Source: Sphingomonas phyllosphaerae FA2
Lineage (GTDB): Bacteria; Pseudomonadota; Alphaproteobacteria; Sphingomonadales; Sphingomonadaceae
Reading direction: 5' to 3'
NCBI RefSeq assembly: GCF_000427645.1
Contig: NZ_KE386571.1
Location: 2,872,895-2,936,894, forward strand
Length of the DNA: 64,000 bases
Below the pieces are notes generated by a model, which had not been told where the DNA came from, ran no database searches, and saw only the letters and a program-made list of their open reading frames with translations. Of this stretch, positions 25,862 through 33,696 are shown in pieces. Each line of letters starts with the position of its first letter. Within the stretch, counting starts at the first letter, position 1. Made by a program: the position numbers and the translations under genes.

Positions 25862-25890
25862 GACGAGCCTCCGATGCGAGTGTGGACGAG

Positions 25891-26388
25891 TCAGCCCTTT
25901 CGGCTGGCTTCGAACAGGAACCAGGCGCGCTCCTCGGCCTGATCGGTCCATTCGTCGACGATCCCGCTGGTGGCGTTGTCGCCGGCATCCTCGGACGCCT
26001 GCTTCACCTCGCGGAAGCGCTCGACCAGCGTCAGATTGTCGTCGCGCAGCTCGGCAAGCATCGCGTCCGCCGGAACGAAGTCACGGTCATTGTCCTTGAT
26101 CGACTGGCGGCGCGAGATATCGCCGATCGAGCGCAGGGTGGTGCCGCCGGTCTTGCGCACGCGCTCGGCGATCGCATCGGTCACGCCCAGAATCTGCGCC
26201 GCCTGATCGTCGAGCAGCAGGTGATAGTCGCGGAAATGCGGGCCGCTGACGTGCCAGTGAAAGTTTTTGGTCTTCAGATACAGCGCATAGCTGTCCGCCA
26301 GCGCTGCGTTCAGCGCGTCGGCGACGGTGCGCGTATCGTTGCGCGCCAGATCGGTCGGCGTTTCGAGGGCGGGATTGGTATCGGTCAC
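25891..26388 (-). CDS. Dps-like DNA-protection/ferritin-like protein
   Basis: A 165-residue four-helix protein of the Dps family. The ferroxidase ligands are visible in [18 protein letters not shown] and [10 protein letters not shown]. Dps dodecamers oxidise and store iron and shield DNA. The N-terminus is short and not especially basic, so DNA binding is uncertain. It starts with GTG at 26388. It is followed by the DUF1328 gene and preceded, 76 bases upstream, by the 91-residue gene; all three are on the minus strand. Confidence 0.92.
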   Translation of the reverse strand: MTDTNPALETPTDLARNDTRTVADALNAALADSYALYLKTKNFHWHVSGPHFRDYHLLLDDQAAQILGVTDAIAERVRKTGGTTLRSIGDISRRQSIKDNDRDFVPADAMLAELRDDNLTLVERFREVKQASEDAGDNATSGIVDEWTDQAEERAWFLFEASRKG

Positions 26389-26464
26389 GTTTCGCTCCGT
26401 ACGGATCGGGTGTCGGAGGCGAAACGATCAGCGATAGGTTTGGCTCCCGGCCGTCCGCTCGCGC

Positions 26465-26740
26465 TCAGGCGGCGCGGCGCGGCGCCTCCGCCCGATCGGT
26501 GACGACCGCCTGCCCCAGCAACTGCAGCAGACGATGCACCGGAACGCCGCGCTCGCCACGCGCCAGCGCGAGCCGGAGCTGATTCGCGGCGTCGACCGCG
26601 GCGGGCAGATGATGGTGGCGCGCCAGTTCGTGGATGCGCTCGATATCGGGCGTGAGTTGCGTCGGCCCGGCGCGCCATTCGATCGCAGCGATTCGGCGGG
26701 TCAGTTCGGCACGGGCGGTGATGATATCGTCGTTGCTCAT
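26465..26740 (-). CDS. Hypothetical protein, 91 residues
   Basis: A small, probably all-helical cytoplasmic protein without a recognised domain. It starts MSNDDIITARAELTRRIAAI, has a His-rich helix turn (ELARHHHLPAAVDAANQLRL) in the middle and ends in a basic Ala/Arg tail. ATG 26740 is the only reasonable start. It is on the same strand as Dps and DUF1328 and may belong to the same stress group. The reading frame is convincing by codon pattern, but the function is unknown. Confidence 0.7.
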   Translation of the reverse strand: MSNDDIITARAELTRRIAAIEWRAGPTQLTPDIERIHELARHHHLPAAVDAANQLRLALARGERGVPVHRLLQLLGQAVVTDRAEAPRRAA

Positions 26741-26849
26741 GACGGCTATCTCCTCTTGCCCTTCTTATAGCGGCGCGGGCGTTACCGGGTGCTTAACCGC
26801 GCCGATGCTTGACTCCGCGCGCCACATGGGCCAAGCGCCCCAGCCTGAC

Positions 26850-26884
26850 GCGGCGGAGGAGCCTTCGCCGCATTTTTCGTTTTC
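26850..26884 (+). terminator. Terminator-like hairpin in the rpmG leader
   Basis: GCGGCG-GAGGAGCCTT-CGCCGC followed by ATTTTTCGTTTTC, ending 18 bases before the rpmG start codon. It is a plausible intrinsic terminator or attenuator on the plus strand. No plus-strand gene ends just upstream, so it may act on the rpmG transcript itself or end read-through. Confidence 0.45.
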
Positions 26885-26902
26885 ATTCGCTAGGAACTGG
26901 TC

Positions 26903-27070
26903 ATGGCAAAGCCGACCACCGTCAAGATCAAGCTCGTCAGCACGGCCGACACCGGCTTCTTCTACGTCACCAAGAAGAACCCGCGCACCAAGACCGAGAA
27001 GCTGAGCTTCAACAAGTACGATCCCGTCGTGCGCAAGCACGTCGAGTTCAAGGAAGCCAAGATCAAGTGA
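26903..27070 (+). CDS. rpmG: 50S ribosomal protein L33
   Basis: A 55-residue basic protein, [20 protein letters not shown] then [14 protein letters not shown], the standard alphaproteobacterial L33. The usual Cys pairs are absent, as in other zinc-free L33 proteins. It is a structural 50S protein. It lies next to divK (convergent), echoing the divK-pleD-rpmG neighbourhood known from other Alphaproteobacteria, but pleD is missing here. Confidence 0.96.
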   Translation: MAKPTTVKIKLVSTADTGFFYVTKKNPRTKTEKLSFNKYDPVVRKHVEFKEAKIK

Positions 27071-27153
27071 TCGAACGAATCGCGTAGCGACCGTTCGATC
27101 ATCCCGGCGAAAGCCGGGATCCAGAACCGCCCGCGATCCGTTTGTTGCTTCCC

Positions 27154-27187
27154 GAAAGCCGCCGCGCGTTGCGCTGGCGGCTTTTCG
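27154..27187. terminator. Bidirectional terminator between rpmG and divK
   Basis: GAAAGCCGCCGCGCG then TTGCGCTGGCGGCTTTTCG: a strong stem (AAAGCCGCC/GGCGGCTTT) with T-rich ends on both strands, placed between two convergent genes. Another palindrome, GATCGAACG...CGTTCGATC (27070-27101), and a half family-1-like repeat (CATCCCGGCGAAAGCCGGGA) precede it. The gap from 27071 to 27210 holds no gene. Confidence 0.7.
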
Positions 27188-27210
27188 TATGTCGCTTTGA
27201 ATTGGCTCGG

Positions 27211-27573
27211 TCAGGTCAGCTCGGTCACCGCGGCCATGAACCGCGCCAGCGTGATCGGCTTCGACACATAGGCGTCGGCGCCCGCGGCGCGCAGCCGCTC
27301 CTCGTCCTCGCGCCCTGCATAAGCGGTGACCGCCATCACCGGAATGTGCTGCAACGCCGCGTCGGCCTTCAACTGCAGCAGCAGCTCGTACCCGGTGACG
27401 TGCGGCATCTGGATGTCCATGACGACCAGATCGGGCGCGAAGGCGCGCGCGCGCTCCACCGCCTCGCGTCCGTCGCGCACCGGCTCCACGACGAAGCCGT
27501 GCGCCCGCAACAGGTCGCTGAACAGCTTCAGATTGAGTTCGTTGTCCTCGACAACGAGCACCCTTTTTGCCAC
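27211..27573 (-). CDS. divK: DivK-type single-domain response regulator
   Basis: A 120-residue receiver domain alone. GTG 27573 gives (M)AKRVLVVEDNELNLKLFSD, matching DivK. The phospho-acceptor is Asp53 (VVMDIQMPHVTG), the acidic pocket is Glu9/Asp10 and the conserved Lys is 105 (YVSKPI). In Caulobacter DivK is phosphorylated by DivJ/PleC and controls CckA and cell polarity; a similar role here is inferred from sequence and neighbours. It is divergent from DUF3572 with only 34 bases between the starts, so the promoters overlap. pleD is not adjacent. Confidence 0.88.
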   Translation of the reverse strand: MAKRVLVVEDNELNLKLFSDLLRAHGFVVEPVRDGREAVERARAFAPDLVVMDIQMPHVTGYELLLQLKADAALQHIPVMAVTAYAGREDEERLRAAGADAYVSKPITLARFMAAVTELT

Positions 27574-27607
27574 GCGACGACCACTCCCAACAGGGCGACG
27601 ATAGATA

Positions 27608-27886
27608 ATGGTGCGTAACGACACAAATGATGAAAATGCCGTGACGCGTGCGCTCGATGCCTTGACCTTTATCCTTAACGATCCGTTACGCGCCGGCCGC
27701 TTTCTCGACGTGACGGGGCTTACACCCGACAACCTGCGGGAATGTCTTACGGATCCATCGACGCTCGCCGCAGCGCTGACCTTCCTCGAGGCGCATGAGC
27801 CCGATCTGATCGCCTGCGCCGACTCGACCGGGCACAGCCCCGAAGCGCTGGTAGCGGCACGGCGGGTGCTGGAGCAGCCACGATGA
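27608..27886 (+). CDS. DUF3572 family protein
   Basis: A 92-residue helical protein matching the DUF3572 pattern: ALDALTFILNDPLRAGRFLD then TGLTPDNLRECLTDPSTLAA and a final HEPDLIACADSTGHSPE. The family is almost confined to Alphaproteobacteria and usually sits next to divK, as here. Function is unknown. Its stop overlaps the next start (ATGA at 27883-27886), so translation is coupled to the HAD-like gene. Confidence 0.88.
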   Translation: MVRNDTNDENAVTRALDALTFILNDPLRAGRFLDVTGLTPDNLRECLTDPSTLAAALTFLEAHEPDLIACADSTGHSPEALVAARRVLEQPR

Positions 27887-28512
27887 CCCGGCCGTTGCTG
27901 ATCTCCGATTGCGACGAGGTGCTGCTGCACATGGTGCGCCATTTCGCCGACTGGCTGGGCGATGTGCACGAGGTCGATTTCACGATCGGCACCTGGGAAC
28001 TGGCCAAGAGCATGAAGCGGCGCGGCAGCGAGGAGCCGATGACCCGCGAGGAGATGTTCGGCTATCTCGGCGGATTCTTCCCCGACGAAATGCATCGCCA
28101 GACGCTGGTGCCCGGCGCCGGTGAGGCCTTGGCGATGCTTGCCGAGCGCGCCGACATCGTGATCCTCACCAACCTCGAGGATCATTGCCGCACGCACCGC
28201 ATCGACCAGCTCGCCGGCCACGGCATCGCGCACCGCGTCGAGTGCAACCAGGGCGGCAAGGGAGCGCCGGTCGCGCGGCTGGTCGCGGAATATGGCGACC
28301 CCGTCACGGTGTTCGTCGACGACCTGCCCCATCACCACGAATCGGTTGCGGAACATGCGCCGGGCGTGTGGCGGCTGCACATGGTGTCGGAGCCACAGCT
28401 CGCCCCCGGCGTCCCACCCTCCCCGCACGCGCATGCGCGGATCGACGACTGGGCGACCGCACAGGACTGGATCGCGGCGCGCTTCGACGCGGGCGTGCCG
28501 GCGGAGGCTTGA
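27883..28512 (+). CDS. HAD family hydrolase
   Basis: A 209-residue HAD-fold protein. Motif I is SDCDEVLLH with the nucleophile Asp9 and the acid/base Asp11; motif II is ILTNLED; motif III Lys is probably in QGGKGAPVARL; motif IV is VFVDDLPHHH. A helical cap (residues 15-80, with an insert MKRRGSEEPMTREEMFGYLG) follows motif I. It probably hydrolyses a phosphate ester, substrate unknown. It is coupled to DUF3572 upstream and followed 33 bases later by a RidA gene. Confidence 0.87.
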   Translation: MTRPLLISDCDEVLLHMVRHFADWLGDVHEVDFTIGTWELAKSMKRRGSEEPMTREEMFGYLGGFFPDEMHRQTLVPGAGEALAMLAERADIVILTNLEDHCRTHRIDQLAGHGIAHRVECNQGGKGAPVARLVAEYGDPVTVFVDDLPHHHESVAEHAPGVWRLHMVSEPQLAPGVPPSPHAHARIDDWATAQDWIAARFDAGVPAEA

Positions 28513-28545
28513 CCGCGGCGGGGCGCAGGCGGCAAGCAACGCGGC

Positions 28546-29016
28546 ATGACCGACCGCATCGATCGCGCTCTCGAAGAGCTGGGCCTCACGCTGCCGCAGG
28601 CGGCCGCCCCCGTCGCCGCTTATGTCCCCGTCGTCGAGGCGGGCGGGCTGCTCCACATCTCGGGCCAGTTGCCGTTCAAGGACGGCACGGTAGTGACCGG
28701 GCGGCTCGGCGACGACGTGTCGTTGGAAGACGGGCAGGATGCGGCGCAGCGCTGCGCGCTGATGCTGGTCGCACAGATCAAGGCGCATTGCGGCAATCTG
28801 GGCCGCGTGGCCCGCATCGTGAAGCTGGGCGTGTTCGTGAACTCGACCGCCGACTTCACCGACCAGCCCAAGGTCGCGAACGGCGCGTCGGAGCTGATGG
28901 TCAAGCTGTTCGGGGACGCGGGCAAGCACGCGCGCTCGGCGGTGGGCGTCGCGGTGCTGCCGCTGGGCGCGGCGGTCGAGATCGACGCGATCGTGGAAGT
29001 CGCCCCGGCCCTTTGA
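28546..29016 (+). CDS. RidA family protein (YjgF/YER057c/UK114)
   Basis: A 156-residue member of the longer RidA subgroup. The core is seen in GGLLHISGQLPFKDG, AAQRCALMLVAQIKAHCGNL and VKLGVFVNSTADFTDQPKVA, with ARSAVGVAVLPLGAAVEIDA near the end. The Arg of the RSAVGVAVLP stretch corresponds to the catalytic Arg of RidA proteins that hydrolyse reactive enamine/imine intermediates; the subgroup's exact substrate is unknown. It lies in a run of plus-strand genes after the HAD hydrolase. Confidence 0.9.
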   Translation: MTDRIDRALEELGLTLPQAAAPVAAYVPVVEAGGLLHISGQLPFKDGTVVTGRLGDDVSLEDGQDAAQRCALMLVAQIKAHCGNLGRVARIVKLGVFVNSTADFTDQPKVANGASELMVKLFGDAGKHARSAVGVAVLPLGAAVEIDAIVEVAPAL

Positions 29017-29047
29017 TGGGGCGGGGCGCGACCCTATCTCGCGCGCG

Positions 29048-30178
29048 ATGACTTCGCTTACCGCGCGCCTGGTGCCCGGCGTCTCCGCCATCCCCGCCGC
29101 GCAATGGGATTCGTGCGCCGGCACCGCCAACCCGTTCGTCGGGCACGCTTTCCTTTCGGCGCTGGAAGAATCGGGCAGCGTCGGGGGGCGCAGCGGCTGG
29201 CAACCGGTGCCGATCGTCGTCGACGGTGCGGACGGCGCACCGATCGCGATCGCGCCCGCCTATGCCAAGGGGCATAGCCAGGGCGAATATGTCTTCGACC
29301 ACGGCTGGGCCGACGCGTGGGAGCGCGCCGGCGGCCGCTATTACCCCAAGCTGCAGGTCGCCGCGCCCTTCACCCCGGTTCCCGGCCCGCGCCTGCTGCT
29401 GCGCGACCCGGACGCCGCCGCGGCGCTGATCGGCGCGATCGAGGCGGTGGTCGCGCAGCACGACCTGTCCTCGGCGCACGCGACGTTCGTCACCCCCGAG
29501 CAACTGCCGCTGTTCGCCGCTGCGGGGTGGCTGGTGCGCGAGGGGACGCAGTTTCACTGGCAGAACGACGGCTATGCGACGTTCGAGGACTTCCTCGCCG
29601 CGCTCGCCAGCCGCAAGCGCAAGGCGATCCGCAAGGAGCGCGCCGCCGCGATCGAGGGGCTGACGATCCGCCACCTGACCGGCGCGGCGATCGGCGAACG
29701 CGAGTGGGACGCGTTCTGGCGCTTCTATCAGGACACCGGCAGCCGCAAATGGGGGCAGCCGTATCTGACGCGCAGCTTCTTCCCGCTGCTGGGAGAGGCA
29801 TTGGGCGAGCGCGTGCTGCTGATCCTCGCCGAGCGCGACGGGGTGCCGATCGCGGGGGCGCTCAACCTGATCGGCGACGATGCGCTCTACGGTCGTTACT
29901 GGGGGGCGACCGAGGAGGTGCCGTTCCTCCACTTCGAGCTATGCTATTATCAGGCGATCGACGCCGCGATCGAACGCGGGCTGGCGCGGGTCGAGGCGGG
30001 GGCGCAGGGTGAGCACAAACTGGCGCGCGGCTATGCGCCGGTGTCGACCTGGTCGGCGCATTACATTCCGGATCCGAACTTCCGCCGTGCGGTGGCCGAT
30101 TTTCTCGAACAGGAGCGTGTCGCAGTCGAGGGCGAGCAGGCGTTCCTGGGGGAGCTGACGCCATTCAGGCGGGGGTAG
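29048..30178 (+). CDS. GNAT/FemAB-like acyltransferase (PF04339 type)
   Basis: A 376-residue protein of the DUF482/peptidogalycan-biosynthesis family: two GNAT-like folds in tandem, as in FemAB. Typical stretches are NPFVGHAFLSALEESGSVGG at the N-terminus, HWQNDGYATFEDFLAALASR with the following KRKAIRKER basic patch, and GRYWGATEEVPFLHFELCYY near residue 280. It is cytoplasmic by sequence. Members probably transfer an acyl or aminoacyl group, possibly in the envelope; the substrate is not known. It ends the run that begins with DUF3572. Confidence 0.87.
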   Translation: MTSLTARLVPGVSAIPAAQWDSCAGTANPFVGHAFLSALEESGSVGGRSGWQPVPIVVDGADGAPIAIAPAYAKGHSQGEYVFDHGWADAWERAGGRYYPKLQVAAPFTPVPGPRLLLRDPDAAAALIGAIEAVVAQHDLSSAHATFVTPEQLPLFAAAGWLVREGTQFHWQNDGYATFEDFLAALASRKRKAIRKERAAAIEGLTIRHLTGAAIGEREWDAFWRFYQDTGSRKWGQPYLTRSFFPLLGEALGERVLLILAERDGVPIAGALNLIGDDALYGRYWGATEEVPFLHFELCYYQAIDAAIERGLARVEAGAQGEHKLARGYAPVSTWSAHYIPDPNFRRAVADFLEQERVAVEGEQAFLGELTPFRRG

Positions 30179-30215
30179 CTTCCGTCATCGCGAGCGTAGC
30201 AAAGCAATGACGGAC

Positions 30216-31919
30216 TTACCGCGCCTGCTCGGCCCGCAACCGCTCCAGCCGCTCTTCCTCGCGCTCGCGTCGCTCGCGCAGCGCCTCCAGCCGCTCACGC
30301 CGCCGCTTGATCCGCTCGATCAGCCAGCGCGGCACACCCAGTTCCTCGTCGCTCGCCTCCGGCACGACCGCATCATGGTCGATGCGGAACAGCACCGAAT
30401 TGCTGGTCGGCGAGCGCCAGATCGGCACCAGCCCGACCGTGAAGCGCGGATTGTAGACCGGCGGGCGGATCAGCCACACATAATCGAACGCCTCGCGCGG
30501 GAAGCGGGCGAGCGCGTAATTGGCCGGCCGCCACCATTCCGCCGGGCATTTCACCGAGGTCACGATCTGCGTCGGATCGTGCGCATAGGGGCCGGCAGCG
30601 GTGTAGCGCGACGTCAGCAGCTGCGCGCCGGCCATCGACCATTGGTCGTCGGTATACGCCAAGCGTCGCACCAGCGCGATCGCCGGCAGATGCTCCAGCC
30701 GCGACATCCGCCATGCATTGTGGCAATTGTGCCCGACGAAGCTGATCAGCCGCGCGCCGACCGGCACATGCGGCAGCGCCGCCAGTTCCTCGTCGTAATC
30801 GCGGTCGAATTCGAGATAGCTGATCGTCGTCCCCGCCAGCCGCACGACGAAGAACGCCAGACCCAGCGCTGCCAGCACGGCGGCATGGCGGAAGGTCGTC
30901 CCCGGCTTGGGCCGGATCGCGATCACCGCCACCGCGATCATATACGGTGCCATCCGCATGTCGGCATAGGCAGAGCCGAACACGATCCGCGGCAGCACGA
31001 TATAGACCGCCAGCATGAACAGCGCCGACAGACCCAGGTGCCGCGAATAGCCGATCCGCGGATCGCGCAGCGCCTTGAACAGCACGAGATAGATCACCGC
31101 CATGCTGCCGATGTCGAACCACAGCCAGCGGTCGCGCAGCGCCATCACGATCCATGCGATCTTGGTGCGCCAGTAGAAGAAGTCGGCGGTTTGCCCGGTG
31201 ACGTCCGCGCCCGATCGCCACGCGATCATCAGCAGCATCGGCAGCGCGAGCGGCGCGCAGCCGAGCCCGGCGCGGATCAGGCTTTCGAACCAATGCCCGC
31301 TGCCCGCGTCCTTGCGCCGGTCATGCTGGCGGATCAGCTCGCTGGAGAAGGCCAGCACGCCCAGCACGCCCCAGCCGAAGGTGTGCACCACCCACAGGAT
31401 GCACGACAGCGGCACGAACACCGCGACGCGCAGCCAGATCCGCCCGAGCCGCGCCATCCGCAGCCACAAGGCGAACAGGCACAAGGCCAGCCCCATCGAC
31501 AGCGCGAAGTTCACGAACCCGAACTGGACCGGATAGCCGTAGGCGAGCGGCAGCGCGAACAAGGCGGTCGCGGGAATGCGGCCATGCACCTCGCGCGCGA
31601 TCCACAACAGCCCGGCGACGGTCAGCACCGGAATCGCGATCACGATCAGCTTGACCGCGGTTTCCAGCCCGACCAGCGGCGCGAGCGGCTCGATCAGCAG
31701 GTCGACGCCCAGATTGCCGATCAGCGCCCATTTGAAGGAATACCAGTCGGCCAGCCACGGGTGCGCCCCGCGGTCGAGCTGGACGCGGTACCGACCCATA
31801 TGGCCGGGCAGGTCGACGATCGGCGGGATATCGGGCCACAGCAGCGGGATCGCCGCCGCCAGCACCGCCGCGATCACGAACCATCGCGTTTGCCACCAGT
31901 GAAGCCGGTCGTCGTGCAT
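30216..31919 (-). CDS. Multi-pass membrane protein, GT-C-like, 567 residues
   Basis: An integral membrane protein with about 10-12 hydrophobic segments between residues 12 and 380. It has an acidic motif in the first outer loop (DIPPIVDLPGHMGRY), a periplasmic-looking C-terminal domain (residues 380-510) and a highly charged coiled-coil tail rich in Arg and Glu (LERIKRRRERLEALRERREREE-like, residues 528-567). The topology and the early acidic loop resemble GT-C glycosyltransferases, but no specific family was recognised. It lies 9 bases downstream of the second membrane protein and is probably in one operon with it and the flavoprotein. Confidence 0.75.
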   Translation of the reverse strand: MHDDRLHWWQTRWFVIAAVLAAAIPLLWPDIPPIVDLPGHMGRYRVQLDRGAHPWLADWYSFKWALIGNLGVDLLIEPLAPLVGLETAVKLIVIAIPVLTVAGLLWIAREVHGRIPATALFALPLAYGYPVQFGFVNFALSMGLALCLFALWLRMARLGRIWLRVAVFVPLSCILWVVHTFGWGVLGVLAFSSELIRQHDRRKDAGSGHWFESLIRAGLGCAPLALPMLLMIAWRSGADVTGQTADFFYWRTKIAWIVMALRDRWLWFDIGSMAVIYLVLFKALRDPRIGYSRHLGLSALFMLAVYIVLPRIVFGSAYADMRMAPYMIAVAVIAIRPKPGTTFRHAAVLAALGLAFFVVRLAGTTISYLEFDRDYDEELAALPHVPVGARLISFVGHNCHNAWRMSRLEHLPAIALVRRLAYTDDQWSMAGAQLLTSRYTAAGPYAHDPTQIVTSVKCPAEWWRPANYALARFPREAFDYVWLIRPPVYNPRFTVGLVPIWRSPTSNSVLFRIDHDAVVPEASDEELGVPRWLIERIKRRRERLEALRERREREEERLERLRAEQAR

Positions 31920-31928
31920 CGCCGGGCG

Positions 31929-33665
31929 TTAGCGGGCGGACCCGCCTTCCCGCAAGGGGTGGATGACACGCCACACCAGCGCGGGGCCACGCACCGGAAC
32001 TGGACGCAGCCAGGCGAACCGCTCCCCGCGTTCGAGCCGCGCCCACAACCCGTCCGGCGCGCGGTCGCGATAGGCGATCATCTCCTGCATCCCGGGACAG
32101 ACCGCGAGATAGTCGGAACGGGTCGCGAGGATCGCCGCCTGCGCTTGTCCGGGCGGGGCGAGGAAGCCGGTGATGACGCGCGCCATCGCCGCGGCGTTGC
32201 GGTGATAGCCCCCCGCGACCGCGCGATGCGGGGTGTCGAGCAACAAGGCCGGGGTAAGGTCGATCGGCGCGAACACAATACCGGGCGGCAGCGTGCCGAG
32301 CACGCGCATGTCGCCGGTGCTGGTGCACGACGGTCGATGGCTGAGCTGCGTCTTCGGCGCTGCGCCGCGCGGCACGGCATGGAGCGCGGTCGCGGCGAGC
32401 GTGCCGGGGGCCGCCAGCGCCAGCGTGGCGAGCGTCGCCACCACCCGCGGCACCGGCCTCGAGAGGCTCCGCGCCTTGGCAAGCAGCCGGGCAAGCCATA
32501 CCGCGGCGGCGGGCGCGGCAAGTGCATTGGCGGTGGCGCCGGCGCGGCTGACCGCGACCGCGATCAGCGTCGCGGCAAGCAGCAACAAGGCAAACATCGC
32601 CCAGCGCTGGCGCGCGTCGCCCGTGGCGCTCCGCCAGCCGAGCGCCGCACCGATTAGTCCGGCAAGCGGCAAGGCGAGCGTCGCCGCCGCCCATACCGGC
32701 TCCTGCTCCCAGGCGGGGCGCCCTTCGAGCACCGACAGATACCAGACCTGATAGACGAGCGGCGGCAAGGTCGCGAACGGTCCCGCGAGGCAGCCCGGCG
32801 CGAGCGTCAGCACCGTCGCCCCCGCGGCCAACCCCGCGATGCCGAGCGCGACGAGGCGCGCGATCAGGCCGAACCGCGCGACCGCCACCGCTACGACCAC
32901 GCCAGCCGCCGCGACACCCAGCACCGCCAGCCACGCGGGGGCGAGCGCGTCACACGCCGGCTGCCAGAAGCCGGGCCCGCGCGTCGCCGCCTGAAGTAAC
33001 GTCGCCCCGCCGGCGAGCGTCAGCATCAACGTGCGCAGCATCGCGCCGCGTTGTGGCTGGACGACCCACGCGAGCGCCGCCACCCCACAGAGCGCCGCAG
33101 CGATCGGCAATCCCTCCAGCGAAATCGTGAGCAACGTGGCGAGCGCCGCGCCAGTGAGCAGGCCGCTCTGCACGCCCGGCCGCGCGATCAGCGCGCGGGC
33201 TGCGAGCAGCGCGAACACGATCTGCCAGCCGTGATGATCGATCCGCAGCGGCGACAGCTGGAAGGTGAGCGGGATCGTCAGCCCCGCCATCAGCATCGCC
33301 GGGATCACCAGCGCGTCACCGCCCAGCCGTCGTGCGAGCGACGCGATCAGCGCCAGCGCCGCGAGCAAGGTCAGCAGCGGCACCACGACGACCGCGACAT
33401 GCTCGGCAAGCGCGGCTCCAAGCACCGGGCGCAACCCCACGATCATGGCGGCAAGCGGCACGTCAACCAGTCGCGACCAGTGCATCGGGAAATTGCCGCC
33501 GTTCAGGCGATGCTGCGCGACATCGAACCAGCTTTGCCCGGCCAGCCAGTCGCGCACTTCGAGCAGCCGCATCGAATCGTCGGCGTCCGGCAGCGCGCGC
33601 GCCATGATCGCGCTCCACCCGGCGACCAGCAGCACCAGAGACGCCAGCGCCCAGCCGCCGAGCAC
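31929..33665 (-). CDS. Multi-pass membrane protein, GT-C-like, 578 residues
   Basis: An integral membrane protein with an N-terminal helix, then a loop with LPDADDSMRLLEVRDWLAGQ and HWSRLVDVPLA, then about ten hydrophobic segments to residue 410 and a soluble C-terminal domain. The Asp-rich first loop, with the W-F-D-x-x-Q-H and MHWSRL pattern, is typical of a GT-C-like membrane family found in sphingomonads and resembles oligosaccharyltransferase-type enzymes. The start is GTG 33665; no ATG is in frame upstream. It sits 31 bases after the flavoprotein gene and 9 bases before the next membrane protein. The sugar donor and acceptor are unknown. Confidence 0.78.
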   Translation of the reverse strand: MLGGWALASLVLLVAGWSAIMARALPDADDSMRLLEVRDWLAGQSWFDVAQHRLNGGNFPMHWSRLVDVPLAAMIVGLRPVLGAALAEHVAVVVVPLLTLLAALALIASLARRLGGDALVIPAMLMAGLTIPLTFQLSPLRIDHHGWQIVFALLAARALIARPGVQSGLLTGAALATLLTISLEGLPIAAALCGVAALAWVVQPQRGAMLRTLMLTLAGGATLLQAATRGPGFWQPACDALAPAWLAVLGVAAAGVVVAVAVARFGLIARLVALGIAGLAAGATVLTLAPGCLAGPFATLPPLVYQVWYLSVLEGRPAWEQEPVWAAATLALPLAGLIGAALGWRSATGDARQRWAMFALLLLAATLIAVAVSRAGATANALAAPAAAVWLARLLAKARSLSRPVPRVVATLATLALAAPGTLAATALHAVPRGAAPKTQLSHRPSCTSTGDMRVLGTLPPGIVFAPIDLTPALLLDTPHRAVAGGYHRNAAAMARVITGFLAPPGQAQAAILATRSDYLAVCPGMQEMIAYRDRAPDGLWARLERGERFAWLRPVPVRGPALVWRVIHPLREGGSAR

Positions 33666-33696
33666 GACGGCGGCATGACGACGATCGGGGGCCAGG

